From contig NZ_CP121017.1 in NCBI RefSeq assembly GCF_041468085.1, positions 3,413,676 to 3,477,675 on the forward strand: a stretch of 64,000 nt of DNA. The letters run 5' to 3'. The position numbers and the translations under genes are program-made. How positions within the stretch are numbered: the stretch's first letter is position 1; each line of letters begins with the position of its first letter. The notes under the pieces are model-generated. The model worked only from the letters and a program-made list of their open reading frames with translations. It made no database searches and was not told where the DNA came from. Below, one piece after another: positions 26,972-36,891 of the stretch. The stretch is from Tistrella mobilis (lineage in GTDB: Bacteria; Pseudomonadota; Alphaproteobacteria; Tistrellales; Tistrellaceae).

Positions 26972-27495
26972 CAGGGCGTGAGGCAGCGGCAGATGCCCTG
27001 CTGATCCGCCCCGCCCGCCCCGACGAGGCGGCGGTGCTGGCGGCGATCGAGGATGCGGCGGCGGTGCAGTTCGTCCGGATCGGCATGGATCTGGGCGCCA
27101 CCGCCTCGGATCCGGCCATGCTCGCCGCCCGGGCGGCCGAAGGTTCGGTGCTGACTGCCAGCCTGGCCGGCCGGCCGGTCGGCTTCGCCATCCTCACCAC
27201 GGTCGACGGCAATGCCCATCTGGCGGAACTCGACGTGGCACCCGATGTCCAGCGCCGGGGCATCGGCCGCCGCCTGATCGAGGCTGTGGCCGATCGGGCG
27301 CGGGCAGCCGGTCATTCTGGCCTCACCCTCACCACCTTCCGCGACGTGCCCTGGAACGGCCCCTGGTATCGCAGGCTGGGCTTCACGGAACTGCCGGCCG
27401 AGGCCCAGGGGCCGGCGCTCCGCCAGATCCGCGCGGCAGAAGCCCGGCGGATCGATCCGCTGGGGCCGCGGATCGCCATGATAAGGGGTCTCTGA
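26968..27495 (+). CDS. GNAT family N-acetyltransferase
   Basis: A 175-residue acetyltransferase. It starts with an IRPARPDE beta strand, continues with AELDVAPDVQRRGIGRRLI (about 86-104), which is the acetyl-CoA pyrophosphate loop (Q/RxxGxG/A), and ends with WYRRLGFTEL. The amine or protein target is unknown. Its ATG overlaps the stop of the thioredoxin-NHL gene by 4 bp, so translation is coupled. The neighbouring sirtuin gene, on the opposite strand, would be the natural deacetylase, but no functional link is shown. Confidence 0.87.
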   Translation: MTGREAAADALLIRPARPDEAAVLAAIEDAAAVQFVRIGMDLGATASDPAMLAARAAEGSVLTASLAGRPVGFAILTTVDGNAHLAELDVAPDVQRRGIGRRLIEAVADRARAAGHSGLTLTTFRDVPWNGPWYRRLGFTELPAEAQGPALRQIRAAEARRIDPLGPRIAMIRGL

Positions 27496-27501
27496 TCCGG
27501 C

Positions 27502-28257
27502 TCAGAGCCGACCGAGAAGTTCCTCGACGAAAGCCGGCACGATCAGGCTTGCCGGGCCGTAGCGGGTTTCGGTGAACAGGCTGGCGCCCTCCGACGGCTC
27601 CAGGTTCAGTTCCAGCGTATGAGCCATGCCGCGGTGGCGGACATCGGCCACGAAACCCGCCGCCGGATAGACCGTGCCCGAGGTGCCGATCGACACGAAC
27701 AGCCCGCACTCGGCCAGCGCCGCCTGGATCCGCTCCATCTCGAACGGCATTTCGCCGAACCAGACGATATGCGGCCGCATCCGCCCGGTCGATCCGCAGC
27801 CGTCACAGGCCGAGGCCTCGTCGAGATCGGCCAGGTGATGGGCGACCGCCTCGCACTCCAGACAGCGCACCTTGGCCAGTTCGCCATGCATGTGGATCAG
27901 ATTGCGGCTGCCGGCACGTTCGTGCAGGTCGTCGACATTCTGGGTCACCACCAGAACCCCGCCCGGCCAGGCCGCCTCCAGCCGGGCCAGCGCCTGATGC
28001 GCCGGATTGGGCTGAACGCTGGCCAGCTGGGCGCGCCGGCTGTTGTAGAAGCCCTGAACCAGTGCCGGATTGCGGGCGAAGCCTTCAGGCGTCGCCAGGT
28101 CTTCCAGGCTGTGGCGCCGCCAGACGCCATCGGCATCGCGGAAGGTGTCGAGCCCGCTTTCCTTCGAAATGCCGGCCCCCGTCAGCACCACGATCGGCAG
28201 GTCGGGGGTCACGTCGTCCAGGCTCGTCTCAGGGTCGAAACGGTCGATCCAGCGCAT
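27502..28257 (-). CDS. cobB: NAD-dependent protein deacylase, sirtuin class III
   Basis: A 251-residue sirtuin with the NAD loop GAGISKESGLDTFRDADGVW (about 28-47). The Tyr/Arg pair in FYNSRRAQL (class III, desuccinylase-type pocket), the QNVDDLHERAG segment and the catalytic His of HMHGEL (near 123) all match. Two Cys pairs (RCLECEA and ACDGCG) would bind the structural zinc. It removes acyl groups from lysine using NAD. It converges with the GNAT gene (6 bp between ends). Confidence 0.93.
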   Translation of the reverse strand: MRWIDRFDPETSLDDVTPDLPIVVLTGAGISKESGLDTFRDADGVWRRHSLEDLATPEGFARNPALVQGFYNSRRAQLASVQPNPAHQALARLEAAWPGGVLVVTQNVDDLHERAGSRNLIHMHGELAKVRCLECEAVAHHLADLDEASACDGCGSTGRMRPHIVWFGEMPFEMERIQAALAECGLFVSIGTSGTVYPAAGFVADVRHRGMAHTLELNLEPSEGASLFTETRYGPASLIVPAFVEELLGRL

Positions 28258-28308
28258 CGGGGGTCACTCGCGAGAAGAGGACGAAAAGAAAAAATGCCGC
28301 GCGGCCGC

Positions 28309-28953
28309 TCAGCGCCGCAACACCTGCCGGCAATCGGGCCGGCGGTCCTGCCAGCCCTGGCGCTCCAGCTCCGGCACCTCCTGCTGGTCGGCCGGGCGAC
28401 CAAGACACAGATAGCCGATGAAGCCCCAGCCGGCCGGCACGTCCAGCAGCTGCACCACCGGTGCGGGATCCAGGATCGAGACCCAGCCCAGCCCCACATC
28501 ATGGGCGCGTGCCGCCAGCCATAATGTATGGATGGCGAGCACCGCCGAATAGGCCACGGTTTCGGGCATGGTCCGGCGGCCGAGCCCATGGCCCTGCTGG
28601 GGGTCGGTGACCGCGAAGACCGCGAGCTGCAGCGGCGCCTTGTCGAGACCTTCCAGTTTCAGCGCCCGATAGGCGGCGCGGCGCGGATCGGCCTGGGCGG
28701 TGGCTGCGGCCTCGTTCGCCTTCAACACCTCGGCGCGGATGGCGGCACGCAAAGCGGGCGTATCGACCCGCACGAAGCGCCAGGGCTGCGAGTTGCCGAC
28801 GGAGGGCGCGAGACAGGCGAGATCGAGCAGCCGGTCGATCAGCTCTTCGGGCAGCGGATCGGTGCGGAACCGGCGCACATCGCGGCGCCAGCGCAGCAGC
28901 GTCTCCAGCATCGCCTGGAAGTCGGGATCGAAAACCGGTGCCGCGCTCGCCAT
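28309..28953 (-). CDS. bluB: 5,6-dimethylbenzimidazole synthase (BluB)
   Basis: A 214-residue flavin-destructase of the nitroreductase fold. Motifs are WRRDVRRFRTDPLP (about 22-35) and LACLAPSVGNSQPWRFVRV (about 45-63), which are characteristic of BluB. VSILDP and PAGWGFIGYLCLGRP follow near the C terminus. It cleaves FMNH2 with O2 to form the lower ligand of cobalamin. A cell with adenosylcobalamin-dependent methylmalonyl-CoA mutase (12277-16375) needs this. The gene is isolated from other cob genes here. The start is ATG 28951-28953. Confidence 0.9.
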   Translation of the reverse strand: MASAAPVFDPDFQAMLETLLRWRRDVRRFRTDPLPEELIDRLLDLACLAPSVGNSQPWRFVRVDTPALRAAIRAEVLKANEAAATAQADPRRAAYRALKLEGLDKAPLQLAVFAVTDPQQGHGLGRRTMPETVAYSAVLAIHTLWLAARAHDVGLGWVSILDPAPVVQLLDVPAGWGFIGYLCLGRPADQQEVPELERQGWQDRRPDCRQVLRR

Positions 28954-28989
28954 TCGTCAGCTCTCCGTCAGTCAGCGCCCATCGACCCG

Positions 28990-29394
28990 TCAGCGCCCGT
29001 CGATGATCGACCCGCGGCGGACGCGGAACTGCGTGCCGTCATCCAGCTTGTGCAGCCCGTCTTCCAACCGGCGGCGGGTGCCGTCGGGGTTCATCACCGT
29101 CGCCTGCATGCGGAACTCGGTCGCGTATTGCGAGGGGCCGATCATGACGGTGCGGCCGTCGGACAGCATGCGGATCACCGTGTTGGGCGGCAGCGGCGGC
29201 GGCACCTCGGCCTCGCCGGGGGCGGCCGGCGCCACCGGGTCTCCGGGGGCCGCCGGTGCCGTCGGTTCCGGCTGGAGATTGCGATCCGGCGGAATCTGGG
29301 CGTTGGCGGGGACCATCCAGAGACAGGCGATCGTCAAAAGTGCAGGGAAGACAAAGGACAGGCGGCTCGGGGAGGAACCGGGACGGGCGAGCAT
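28990..29394 (-). CDS. hypothetical exported protein
   Basis: A 134-residue protein. An N-terminal signal peptide (SFVFPALLTIACLWMVPANA) is followed by a Pro/Ala-rich linker (about 33-63) and a short beta-rich C-terminal part with IRMLSDGRTVMIGPSQYATE. No family recognised. ATG 29394 is chosen; ATG 29409 would add five residues. It ends 36 bp upstream of the BluB start. Likely periplasmic or surface exposed. Confidence 0.5.
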   Translation of the reverse strand: MLARPGSSPSRLSFVFPALLTIACLWMVPANAQIPPDRNLQPEPTAPAAPGDPVAPAAPGEAEVPPPLPPNTVIRMLSDGRTVMIGPSQYATEFRMQATVMNPDGTRRRLEDGLHKLDDGTQFRVRRGSIIDGR

Positions 29395-29473
29395 GGGTGG
29401 TGCGACCATTCGACGGACTTGGGGGCGGCAGGACCCGCCGGCGACCGGCGGATCAACCATTGATCCATAGCAT

Positions 29474-31618
29474 TCAGATGTCCGCGCCGCGAATCTTCTG
29501 CAAGCTCTCGATCAGCGGATCGTCACCATCCTCATCGCTCCCGTCCTCGTCGCCTTCATCCTCGCCGACAGGGGGCGGGCCACCAGCGGTTTCGGTCACC
29601 AGCCTCCAGGCCGGCAGCAGCACCCGGACCGTGGTTCCGACCCCGGGCTCGCTTTCCAGCACCACCTCGCCGTCGTGCAGGTCGACCATCGCCTTCACCA
29701 GCGACATGCCGAGCCCGGTGCCCTCGTAGCGGCGCGAGAGCGAACTGTCGACCTGTTCGAAGGGCTGGAAGACCCGCGGAATATCGTCTTCGGCGATGCC
29801 GATGCCGGTATCGGCGACATAAATCTCGATCGTGCCCCCGTCGTCCGCCTCTGCGACCAGCCCCGGATTGCACCGCACGCCAAGCTCGACCCGTCCGCCC
29901 GGATCGGTGAATTTCACCGCATTGGACAACAGGTTCAGCAGCACCTGGGTCAGCTTGCGCTCATCCGCTTTCAGATCGGCGCGGCGCAGATCCTCGGGCA
30001 ACTGCACCACCAGATCCAGCCCGCCGCGACGGGCCCGCTCGGCCACCATCCGGCGGCTGCGCTCCAGCAGGAAGCGGATCGGAACCTCGCTCTCTTCGAC
30101 CGCAAGCTTGCCCGCCTCGGCCTTGGACAGATCCAGGATGTCGTTGATCAGCGACAGCAGATGCTGGCCCGACTGCCGGATGTCGGCGACATATTCTTCC
30201 TGCTTGGCGCTCATCGGCCCGAACAGCCCCGACTGGAGCATTTCGGAAAAGCCCAGGATTGCATTCAGGGGCGTGCGAAGCTCGTGGCTCATATTGGCCA
30301 GGAACTCGGCCTTGCTGCGCGCGGCGGCCAGTGCCGCATCGCGGGCCAGGCTCATGCCTTCGGCCAGTTCCACCAGCCGGGCGGTCTGGTCCTCCAGCCG
30401 CTCACGCGTGTCCTGCAGCTCGTGGAGGTTCTCCTGAAGCTGGCGTTCCTTGACCTTGATGTCCGTCGCATCGACATGCACGCCGACCACCAGCCCACCG
30501 CTCATCAGCCGTTCGCGGATCTGCAGCCAGCGGCCGTCGACATTGCGCTGCTCGATGATGCCGATCGGATTGCGGTGCTTGCGCACGCGCTCGGCAATCC
30601 AGGCCTCGCGATCGGCCAGCCCCACATCGATGCGTCCGGAATCGATCTCTTCGCGCAGCATGTCGACGAAGGGGGTGCCGGGGCGGGTCAGATGGTCCGG
30701 CACGCCATAGAATTCACGATACCGGCTGTTGCAGAACACCAGCCGGTCCTCGGCATCGAACAGCACCAGCCCGGCCGACATGGCATCCAGCGCCTCGTCG
30801 AGCACCCGATGGGTCCGCTCGGCGGCCTGGGTCTCGCGGCGCTGGTCGGAAATGTCGATCAGGGTCCAGGCGATGCGGTCCAGCCGCCCGTCCTCCAGAC
30901 GATCGGCCATCGCGGCGATCCGCAGCCAGCGCACCTCGAATCCTGTGCCGAGCTGGCATTCCACCGACAGCCTGTCGCGGGTACCGCCGCGCATCTCGTC
31001 GAGCAGCCCGGCCAGCCGCTCGCCCACCACCCCCATGCGCGCCAGCAGATCGGCGAAGGATTCGGCCCGGCCCGCCCAGGACAACAGAGCTCGCGCCCGC
31101 TTGTCCGACACCCGGACCCGGCCGTCGGCATCGGTGACCACCAGCCCCACTTCAGCGGCCTCGACCTCAAGTCCTCTCTCGGGGTCGGCCAGGAAATCCT
31201 GTGGTGCGGCGGCAAGTGTGGAGGCCATGGCTTCGGGCAGGTCGATGGCGATACCGCGCAGCGTGGCGACGCCGGCGGTCGATATCACCGGCGCTCCAAG
31301 CGCCACGATCACCCCGCCGCCCATCCAGCGCCGGGGTGCATCTGGCAGAAAGGCGCGGCGCAGCATGTCTTCAAGGTCGCCGGCCAGCACGGCCGGGCAA
31401 AGCCGGCGGGCAAGATCGGCCAGCGGCAGCGGGCGCTGCGGCTGATCGGAAAGATGACCGACGGGCACATCCCCGGCCAGGCCTGGCCGGGCGACGAGCA
31501 CAAAACCGCAGCCGGGCGCCGCCCCGCCATCCAGACCGGAGCCCCCTGCCGCTGCCATCATGCGGACCTCATCGGCCCGTGCCACATCGGAAGCCGTTAC
31601 CGACGCTTTATCGCCCAT
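29474..31618 (-). CDS. PAS-containing sensor histidine kinase
   Basis: A 714-residue kinase with no membrane helix apparent. Two to three PAS-like domains (about residues 140-240 and 280-390; for example LVFCNSRYREFYGVPDHL) are followed by a coiled coil. The H-box SHELRTPLNAILGFSEML is near residue 465. The ATPase has LLNLLSNAVKF (N box), ADTGIGIA (G1) and YEGTGLGMSL (G2). No receiver is attached. I start at ATG 31618 because the 36 preceding codons of the open frame have low third-position GC (14 of 35 A/T). The C terminus ends in an acidic tail (about 25 residues). Confidence 0.9.
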   Translation of the reverse strand: MGDKASVTASDVARADEVRMMAAAGGSGLDGGAAPGCGFVLVARPGLAGDVPVGHLSDQPQRPLPLADLARRLCPAVLAGDLEDMLRRAFLPDAPRRWMGGGVIVALGAPVISTAGVATLRGIAIDLPEAMASTLAAAPQDFLADPERGLEVEAAEVGLVVTDADGRVRVSDKRARALLSWAGRAESFADLLARMGVVGERLAGLLDEMRGGTRDRLSVECQLGTGFEVRWLRIAAMADRLEDGRLDRIAWTLIDISDQRRETQAAERTHRVLDEALDAMSAGLVLFDAEDRLVFCNSRYREFYGVPDHLTRPGTPFVDMLREEIDSGRIDVGLADREAWIAERVRKHRNPIGIIEQRNVDGRWLQIRERLMSGGLVVGVHVDATDIKVKERQLQENLHELQDTRERLEDQTARLVELAEGMSLARDAALAAARSKAEFLANMSHELRTPLNAILGFSEMLQSGLFGPMSAKQEEYVADIRQSGQHLLSLINDILDLSKAEAGKLAVEESEVPIRFLLERSRRMVAERARRGGLDLVVQLPEDLRRADLKADERKLTQVLLNLLSNAVKFTDPGGRVELGVRCNPGLVAEADDGGTIEIYVADTGIGIAEDDIPRVFQPFEQVDSSLSRRYEGTGLGMSLVKAMVDLHDGEVVLESEPGVGTTVRVLLPAWRLVTETAGGPPPVGEDEGDEDGSDEDGDDPLIESLQKIRGADI

Positions 31619-31759
31619 GCCCTCGTTCACTACCGTCTCACCCCAACCCACCGTGGCACGGCGGGGATCCGGATCACCTGACCGTTCATCCGCAAGTGTA
31701 TTGTCCTTGCGGAAGCGAGGCCACATGAACCGGAATGCGCGGGGGTGATTCCGGTCCCG

Positions 31760-32863
31760 TCAGGCCGCCCGTTCGCCGGAAGCCAGGCGGCTGATCAGAT
31801 AGTCGAGATTATCGCTGTCGATGCCCTCGACCTGGGTCAGCACCCGCTCGATCAGGGTCGAACGATATCTGATCCGGTCTCCAGGCCGGCCGTCATACTG
31901 CATTTCACGCGCCACGTCGATGGCCGTCATCATCGCATGCGCCAGTGCGTCGGGAATCCGGGCGGTCTGCAGCAGGCGTTCAAGCCCCTTGCGGCCCGGA
32001 TCGTCGATCAGCCGTTGGGCATTCATCAGCGCAACACCGGCCAGCCGGGCGATGCCGCGATCGAAAAAGCCGCGATCGCCGATGCACAGCGCCCGGAACA
32101 GGATGGTCGGCGTCAGCCGGCGGGCGGCGTAGAGCACGTCGATCAGCTCGTCCGGGTCCTCGGCACGCGAGGGATCGACCAGACCGATCACCGCCCGCTC
32201 GCGCCCGGCCAGCGCCAGATCCAATGCCAGTGCGGCGGGCACGTCGGGCCGCTTGACCAGCTGGGTACGCAGCCGGTCCGACACCACCGAGACCAGCCGT
32301 TCCGAGACCTTCACCGGCAGCACCGGCCGGGCGATCACGCCGGCCTGAACGTTTTCGCTGGCCGGGAAGCGGTCGATGGCGGTGAGCAGGGATTTCTCGC
32401 CCAGTTCGGCCCCGGGGTTGCCCACCACCGTCGCGACGGCGCCTTCGGCACCATGGCGGACGATCGTCTCGCCCAGCTCGGCCGAGATGATCTTGCGCCG
32501 CGCCACCGCTTCCTGTGCCGCCCCGGTCTGGGCACGGACGATCTCGATCAGGTCCTCGTCGGTCAGCACTTCCGAGAATTCCAGGATCGGTGTCGCCACC
32601 GGCACCACGTCACGCGCCAGGGTGCGAGCGACATCGGCAGGCACGCCCGGATTGTCCTTCAGGGCCTCGGCGAGGGCGGAACGGACCCGTACCTCGGCAT
32701 CGCGCAGCATCAGCCGGAAAATATCCTCGGCCAGCCGGCGTTCGCTGTCGCTGAGTTCGCCGTCGGCATGGACGGCAGCGACCTTGCGGGCGACGTCTTC
32801 GCGCCGTGCCGCCGTGGGTTCGGACAGCAGCTTGCGGATGTCTTCTTCGCTCAATTTAGCCAT
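31760..32863 (-). CDS. DUF2336 family protein
   Basis: A 367-residue alpha-helical protein of the DUF2336 family, found widely in alphaproteobacteria. It begins with KLSEEDIRKLLSEP and contains SERRLAEDIFRLMLRD, VRSALAEALKDNP and ARDVVPVATPILEFSEVLTDEDL, like stacked helical HEAT-like repeats. The function is unknown; some members are linked to type IV pilus or signalling genes, which are absent here. The start is ATG 32863. It lies upstream of the sensor kinase on the same strand, 141 bp before the kinase start. Confidence 0.85.
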   Translation of the reverse strand: MAKLSEEDIRKLLSEPTAARREDVARKVAAVHADGELSDSERRLAEDIFRLMLRDAEVRVRSALAEALKDNPGVPADVARTLARDVVPVATPILEFSEVLTDEDLIEIVRAQTGAAQEAVARRKIISAELGETIVRHGAEGAVATVVGNPGAELGEKSLLTAIDRFPASENVQAGVIARPVLPVKVSERLVSVVSDRLRTQLVKRPDVPAALALDLALAGRERAVIGLVDPSRAEDPDELIDVLYAARRLTPTILFRALCIGDRGFFDRGIARLAGVALMNAQRLIDDPGRKGLERLLQTARIPDALAHAMMTAIDVAREMQYDGRPGDRIRYRSTLIERVLTQVEGIDSDNLDYLISRLASGERAA

Positions 32864-33218
32864 GACGACCTCCCCCGTTCCGTCGCGCCGCCGGACGATC
32901 TGCCCCGTGCGGGCGGGCGATCCCCGGGCTTCGGTCACGGCGTGAACCTGTACAGCTTACGCGATTGGCCGGGACAGCGCCACGCAGGACAGGGTTAACA
33001 CGTTCTTCACGATGTTTCTGTCGCAAATGCACGGCAGGCGTGTTTACCGCCTCCGGCAACCGCCCCCCGGCATTCCCCTGGCAAGCGACCATGCGGCGAC
33101 AGGACGCACATCCCGCCGGGATCGCATATTCTAGATTGGCGCCCGAGAGAACGCCGCAATCCGCCGGGGCAACGGTGAGCGCGGCCGAGGCGCAGACACA
33201 GAGGATGAGACAAGACCA
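32864..33218. other. intergenic region between DUF2336 gene and cytochrome c gene
   Basis: A 355-bp space between divergent genes. A TATTCTAGAT stretch near 33126 could serve as a -10 for the cytochrome gene. No clear operator, terminator or additional gene was seen. Confidence 0.35.
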
Positions 33219-33602
33219 ATGGACACCCGTTTCCGCATCGCCGCCCTGGCCGGCATCACCGGCCTGATGCTCGCCGCAGGTCCCGCCGCTGCCGAGGGCG
33301 ACGCCGCCAAGGGCGAGAAGATCTTCGCCCGCTGCAAGGCCTGCCACACGATCGAGGCCGGCGGCCCCAACCGTGTCGGCCCCAATCTGCATGGCGTCTA
33401 TGGCCGCGAGGCCGGCAAGGCCGAGGGCTTCAAGTATTCGAACGTCGTGGCGGAATCCGGCATCGTCTGGACGCCCGAGAACCTGGATGCCTATCTGACG
33501 GCGCCCGCGAAGTTCCTGAAGGGCAACCGCATGGCCTTCGCCGGGCTTGCAAAGCCGGAAGAGCGTGCCGACATCATCGCCTATCTCGCCAGCCAGAAAT
33601 GA
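33219..33602 (+). CDS. class I cytochrome c
   Basis: A 127-residue periplasmic cytochrome. A signal peptide (about 1-25, ending AAGPAAAE) is followed by a single heme-binding CKACH (39-43). The expected [13 protein letters not shown] stretch comes next, and the distal axial Met is in GNRMAFAG near 106. The size and motif order match mitochondrial-type cytochrome c (cytochrome c2). It should carry electrons between periplasmic or bc1 donors and a terminal oxidase. No partner genes are adjacent. Confidence 0.93.
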   Translation: MDTRFRIAALAGITGLMLAAGPAAAEGDAAKGEKIFARCKACHTIEAGGPNRVGPNLHGVYGREAGKAEGFKYSNVVAESGIVWTPENLDAYLTAPAKFLKGNRMAFAGLAKPEERADIIAYLASQK

Positions 33603-33642
33603 GCCGGGGCGCCCCCAAGCGGTCACCGGCCCGGAAGGATCG

Positions 33643-34341
33643 TTGACCGACAGCGCCGGACCTGCCGTCTTCACCGCCGCCGCCCTGGCCCGGCATCTGG
33701 GCCGGGTGATCGCCACCCCCGCCGTCGCCGATGCCGGGGCGCATGCCGCCCTGGAGGCGGCGGTGACGGCGGCGCGCGGCTGCACGCTCTGTGCGCCGCA
33801 TCTGCCGCGCGGCCCCCGCCCCGTGCTGCGCGCCGGGGCGAGTGCCCGCATCCTGATCATCGGTCAGGCGCCCGGAACGAAGGTGCACGAGACCGGCCTG
33901 CCCTGGAACGATGCCAGCGGCGACCGGCTGCGCGACTGGACCGGGCTCGATCGCGACATCTTCTACGATCCGGCGCGCATCGCCATCATCCCGATGGGGC
34001 TCTGCTATCCGGGCCGCGGCACCGGCGGCGACCTGCCGCCCCGGCCGGAATGCGCCCCGGCCTGGCATCCGCGGCTGCTGCCGCATCTGCCCGAACTGCG
34101 CCTGGTGATCCTGGCCGGAGCCTATGCGATCGGCGCCTATGCCAGGCCGCTGCTCGGCCCCGCCTTCGCACGTGCACCGCTCTCGAACGTGGTCGCAGCC
34201 TGGGAGACCCTGCCCCCGGGCATCATGCCCCTGCCCCATCCGTCGCCCCGCAACCGCCGCTGGCTGCGCGACCGGCCCTGGTTCGAAGAACGTGTGGTGC
34301 CGGCACTGAAGCAGCGGGTGGATCGTGCCCTCGGGCGATGA
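33643..34341 (+). CDS. uracil-DNA glycosylase family protein
   Basis: A 232-residue protein of the UDG fold, distinct from UNG. A CTLC motif (about residues 47-50) is followed by ILIIGQAPGTKVHETGLPWN (about 68-87), the water-activating motif region, and HPSPRNRRW near the C terminus as the second catalytic motif. Only one CxxC is seen, so whether an iron-sulfur cluster exists is uncertain. Removal of uracil from DNA is expected but not proved for this subfamily. The start is probably TTG 33643, with GGAAGGAT just before; an open frame extends into the cytochrome gene. Confidence 0.72.
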   Translation: MTDSAGPAVFTAAALARHLGRVIATPAVADAGAHAALEAAVTAARGCTLCAPHLPRGPRPVLRAGASARILIIGQAPGTKVHETGLPWNDASGDRLRDWTGLDRDIFYDPARIAIIPMGLCYPGRGTGGDLPPRPECAPAWHPRLLPHLPELRLVILAGAYAIGAYARPLLGPAFARAPLSNVVAAWETLPPGIMPLPHPSPRNRRWLRDRPWFEERVVPALKQRVDRALGR

Positions 34342-34555
34342 TGCATCGCAGTATTTCATGCCGCGCCGCAAGAAAAACCGGCACCACGACGTCATCACAG
34401 ATCACCCTTTTCCATTTATTTCAAGACCATGCATGCAGGCCGCCTGTGCCGTTTCTGTCGCACGACGCCTGAAACTGCGTTAGGATTTCTCCCAGAGAGA
34501 GACGATCGCCGGCATGACCGGCGCTACGGCTCCGATCCTGGGGAGGACCTACGCG

Positions 34556-36598
34556 ATGGTGGCCATGCATGTGCGGGACCATATCGAGGAAGTCGTGCGC
34601 GTCGTCTCGACCGAGACGTCTGAGCCCGGCGGTGCTGCGCGGGCCCGTCGCGGCCAGGCCCGGCCGCAGCTTCGCGCCTCCCCCCTCCGCGACGCCCCCC
34701 ATCGCGCCATCCCGCTTCGCGACGGGCTGATCCGCGACAGCTGGCGGCGCTGTGTCGCCACCCACGGCCTGGACCCGACGCGGCTTCAGGAGGCCCGGAT
34801 CCTGCCCGAGGCGCGGGTGCGCGAGCATCGTGAGCGGCTGGAAGATCTGATCCGCACCGCCCGTTTCGGCCTGGAAAGCCTGTATCGCCGCATCGCCGGC
34901 CAGGGCTATGTGCTGCTGCTGTCGGATGCGCGCGGCGTGACGGTCGATTTCATGGGCGACCCCACCTTCGACAACCATCTGCGCCGCGCCGGGCTCTATC
35001 TGGGATCGGACTGGAACGAAGCCCATGCCGGCACCTGCGGCGTGGGGCTGTGCATCGCCTCGGGCGAAGCGCTGACCGTGCACCAGACCGACCATTTCGA
35101 TGCCACCCATGTCGGGCTGACCTGCACCTGCGCACCGATCCACGACGTCGACGGCCGCCTTGCCGCCGTGCTCGACATCTCGGCGCTGCGTTCTCCCACC
35201 CCTAAGGACAGCCAGCATCTGGCCCTGCAACTGGTCCAGGATTACGCCCACACCATCGAGATGGCCAATCTGGAGCGGCGGTTCCGCGACCGCTGGCTGG
35301 TCCGGTTCAGCCTGTCGCCGGATTTCGTCGAGGCCGACCCGGATTGCGCCGTGGCGCTGGATGATGACGGCCGCATCCTGGGCATGACCGACCGCGCCCG
35401 CCGCCTGCTCGCCGGTCAGGCCGATGGCAGTGCCCGCGACCCCTCGGCCGTGATCGGCCGCCATTTTAACGAGCTGGTGGATTTCGACGTCGAACGCCTG
35501 GGCGATCTGGGCCGGGGGGCTGCGACCGAATCCTGCGGCATCGAGGTCCGCTCGGGCCGCATGCTCTATGCCCATGCCGCCCCGCCCGGCCCGGCACCTG
35601 CTGCCCGCAGCCGCCCCGACACGCTCCGCCGCGGCACCCACGGCCTGCCGGCACCGCTTGCGGCCCTCACCGGCGGCGATCCGGCCATTCTCGCCATGCT
35701 GGGCCGCGCCGCCCGGCTGGTGGAGGCGCCGGTCGCGATCATGATCCGCGGTGAGACCGGCACGGGGAAGGAATACCTCGCCAAGGCGCTGCATCAGTCA
35801 CGCCGCAAACCCGGCCCCTTCGTGGCGGTCAACTGCGCGGCCCTGCCCGAAAGCCTGATCGAAAGCGAGCTGTTCGGCCATGTTCCCGGTGCCTTCACCG
35901 GCGCCCGTGCCCGCGGCCATGCCGGGCTGATCCGCGAGGCATCCGGCGGCACGCTGTTCCTGGACGAAATCGGCGACATGCCGCTTGCCCTTCAGGGCCG
36001 GCTGCTCCGGGTGCTGGCCGAACGCGAGGTGCTGCCGGTCGGCGGTTCACGGCCGGTACCGGTCGACATCCGGGTGATTTCAGCCAGCCATCGCGACCTG
36101 ATGGCCGAGGTGCGCGCCGGCCGCTTCCGCGAAGACCTCTATTATCGCCTGAACGGCGCCCTGCTGACCCTGCCGCCCCTGCGCGAACGGGCCGATCTCG
36201 ACTGGCTGGTCGGCCGGATGCTGGCCGACGGGGCGACCGAGCCCGCCGGTCATCGCCTGGACCCGCAGGCCCGGCTGCGGCTGCGGGCCCATCACTGGCC
36301 GGGCAATCTGCGCGAGCTCGCCAATGCGCTGGTCTGCGCCCGGGCGGTTTCCACCGGCGGCGTGATCCGGGTCAACGATCTGCCCGAAGAGCTGCAGGCC
36401 CCGGCGGTCAGTGCCCAGGCCCATGCCATCGGCCCCCATCCGCGGGCGCGGGAAGACGCCGAGATGCTGCGCATGGTGCTGAAATCCCACGGCTGGAACG
36501 TGTCGGCCGCCGCCCGGGCGCTCGGCATCGACCGCACCACCGTCCACCGCCGCATGCGCCGCCTGGGCATCCGCCCGCCGCATCGGGTGGAGGGGTGA
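34556..36598 (+). CDS. acoR: sigma-54-dependent activator of acetoin catabolism, AcoR type
   Basis: A 680-residue enhancer-binding protein. A GAF-like sensor (about 80-230, with [20 protein letters not shown]) and a PAS-like segment precede an AAA+ domain with Walker A GETGTGKE, the sigma-54 contact loop GAFTGAR and Walker [14 protein letters not shown]-terminal Fis-type helix-turn-helix ([17 protein letters not shown]) follows. Start ATG 34556 is preferred over 34514 because GGGGAGGA lies 8 nt before it. It directly precedes the aco operon, separated by a palindromic activator region and a -24/-12 promoter, so it should switch on that operon when acetoin is present. Confidence 0.9.
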   Translation: MVAMHVRDHIEEVVRVVSTETSEPGGAARARRGQARPQLRASPLRDAPHRAIPLRDGLIRDSWRRCVATHGLDPTRLQEARILPEARVREHRERLEDLIRTARFGLESLYRRIAGQGYVLLLSDARGVTVDFMGDPTFDNHLRRAGLYLGSDWNEAHAGTCGVGLCIASGEALTVHQTDHFDATHVGLTCTCAPIHDVDGRLAAVLDISALRSPTPKDSQHLALQLVQDYAHTIEMANLERRFRDRWLVRFSLSPDFVEADPDCAVALDDDGRILGMTDRARRLLAGQADGSARDPSAVIGRHFNELVDFDVERLGDLGRGAATESCGIEVRSGRMLYAHAAPPGPAPAARSRPDTLRRGTHGLPAPLAALTGGDPAILAMLGRAARLVEAPVAIMIRGETGTGKEYLAKALHQSRRKPGPFVAVNCAALPESLIESELFGHVPGAFTGARARGHAGLIREASGGTLFLDEIGDMPLALQGRLLRVLAEREVLPVGGSRPVPVDIRVISASHRDLMAEVRAGRFREDLYYRLNGALLTLPPLRERADLDWLVGRMLADGATEPAGHRLDPQARLRLRAHHWPGNLRELANALVCARAVSTGGVIRVNDLPEELQAPAVSAQAHAIGPHPRAREDAEMLRMVLKSHGWNVSAAARALGIDRTTVHRRMRRLGIRPPHRVEG

Positions 36599-36645
36599 GG
36601 CGCGGCAGGCCATAGGCTCCTGAACGCCACGATCAGCGACAGTAC

Positions 36646-36732
36646 AGGTGGATTCCCGCCTCCGCGGGAATGACGGTATCTTTTTGTTCTAACACAATAA
36701 ACTGTCATCCCCGCGAAGGCAGGGATCCACCT
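36646..36732. repeat. inverted-repeat element of about 87 bp
   Basis: Left arm 36646-36675 (starting AGGTGGATTCCCGC) and right arm 36701-36732 (ending GGGATCCACCT) are imperfect reverse complements of about 30 nt. An AT-rich centre (about 36676-36700) separates them. Each arm also folds on itself (CCCGCctCCGCGGG). It resembles the small mobile or REP-like intergenic repeats common in proteobacteria. It lies between acoR and the aco promoter. Confidence 0.65.
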
Positions 36733-36807
36733 TTGCGTCACGATGCACGACATCGGCAGGAGGCAGAGCCGATCTGCGCCCGCCAACCTGCGGCACGCGC
36801 ATCGCCC

Positions 36808-36850
36808 GTGGCGCCACAGCTGTGGCAGGGCACACGCGACACGCCACAGC
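36808..36850. promoter_or_regulatory. upstream activator site for AcoR
   Basis: GCCACAGCTGTGGC (36813-36826) is a perfect 14-bp palindrome, overlapped on the left by GTGGCGCCAC (36808-36817). A further GCCACAGC half-site is at 36843-36850. The sites lie about 40-90 bp before the -24 element at 36892, as enhancer sites of sigma-54 activators do. AcoR is the obvious candidate. Confidence 0.6.
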
Positions 36851-36891
36851 GGCTTTCGCCCAAGCATTTGATTCTGCTCAAAACATAGAAC

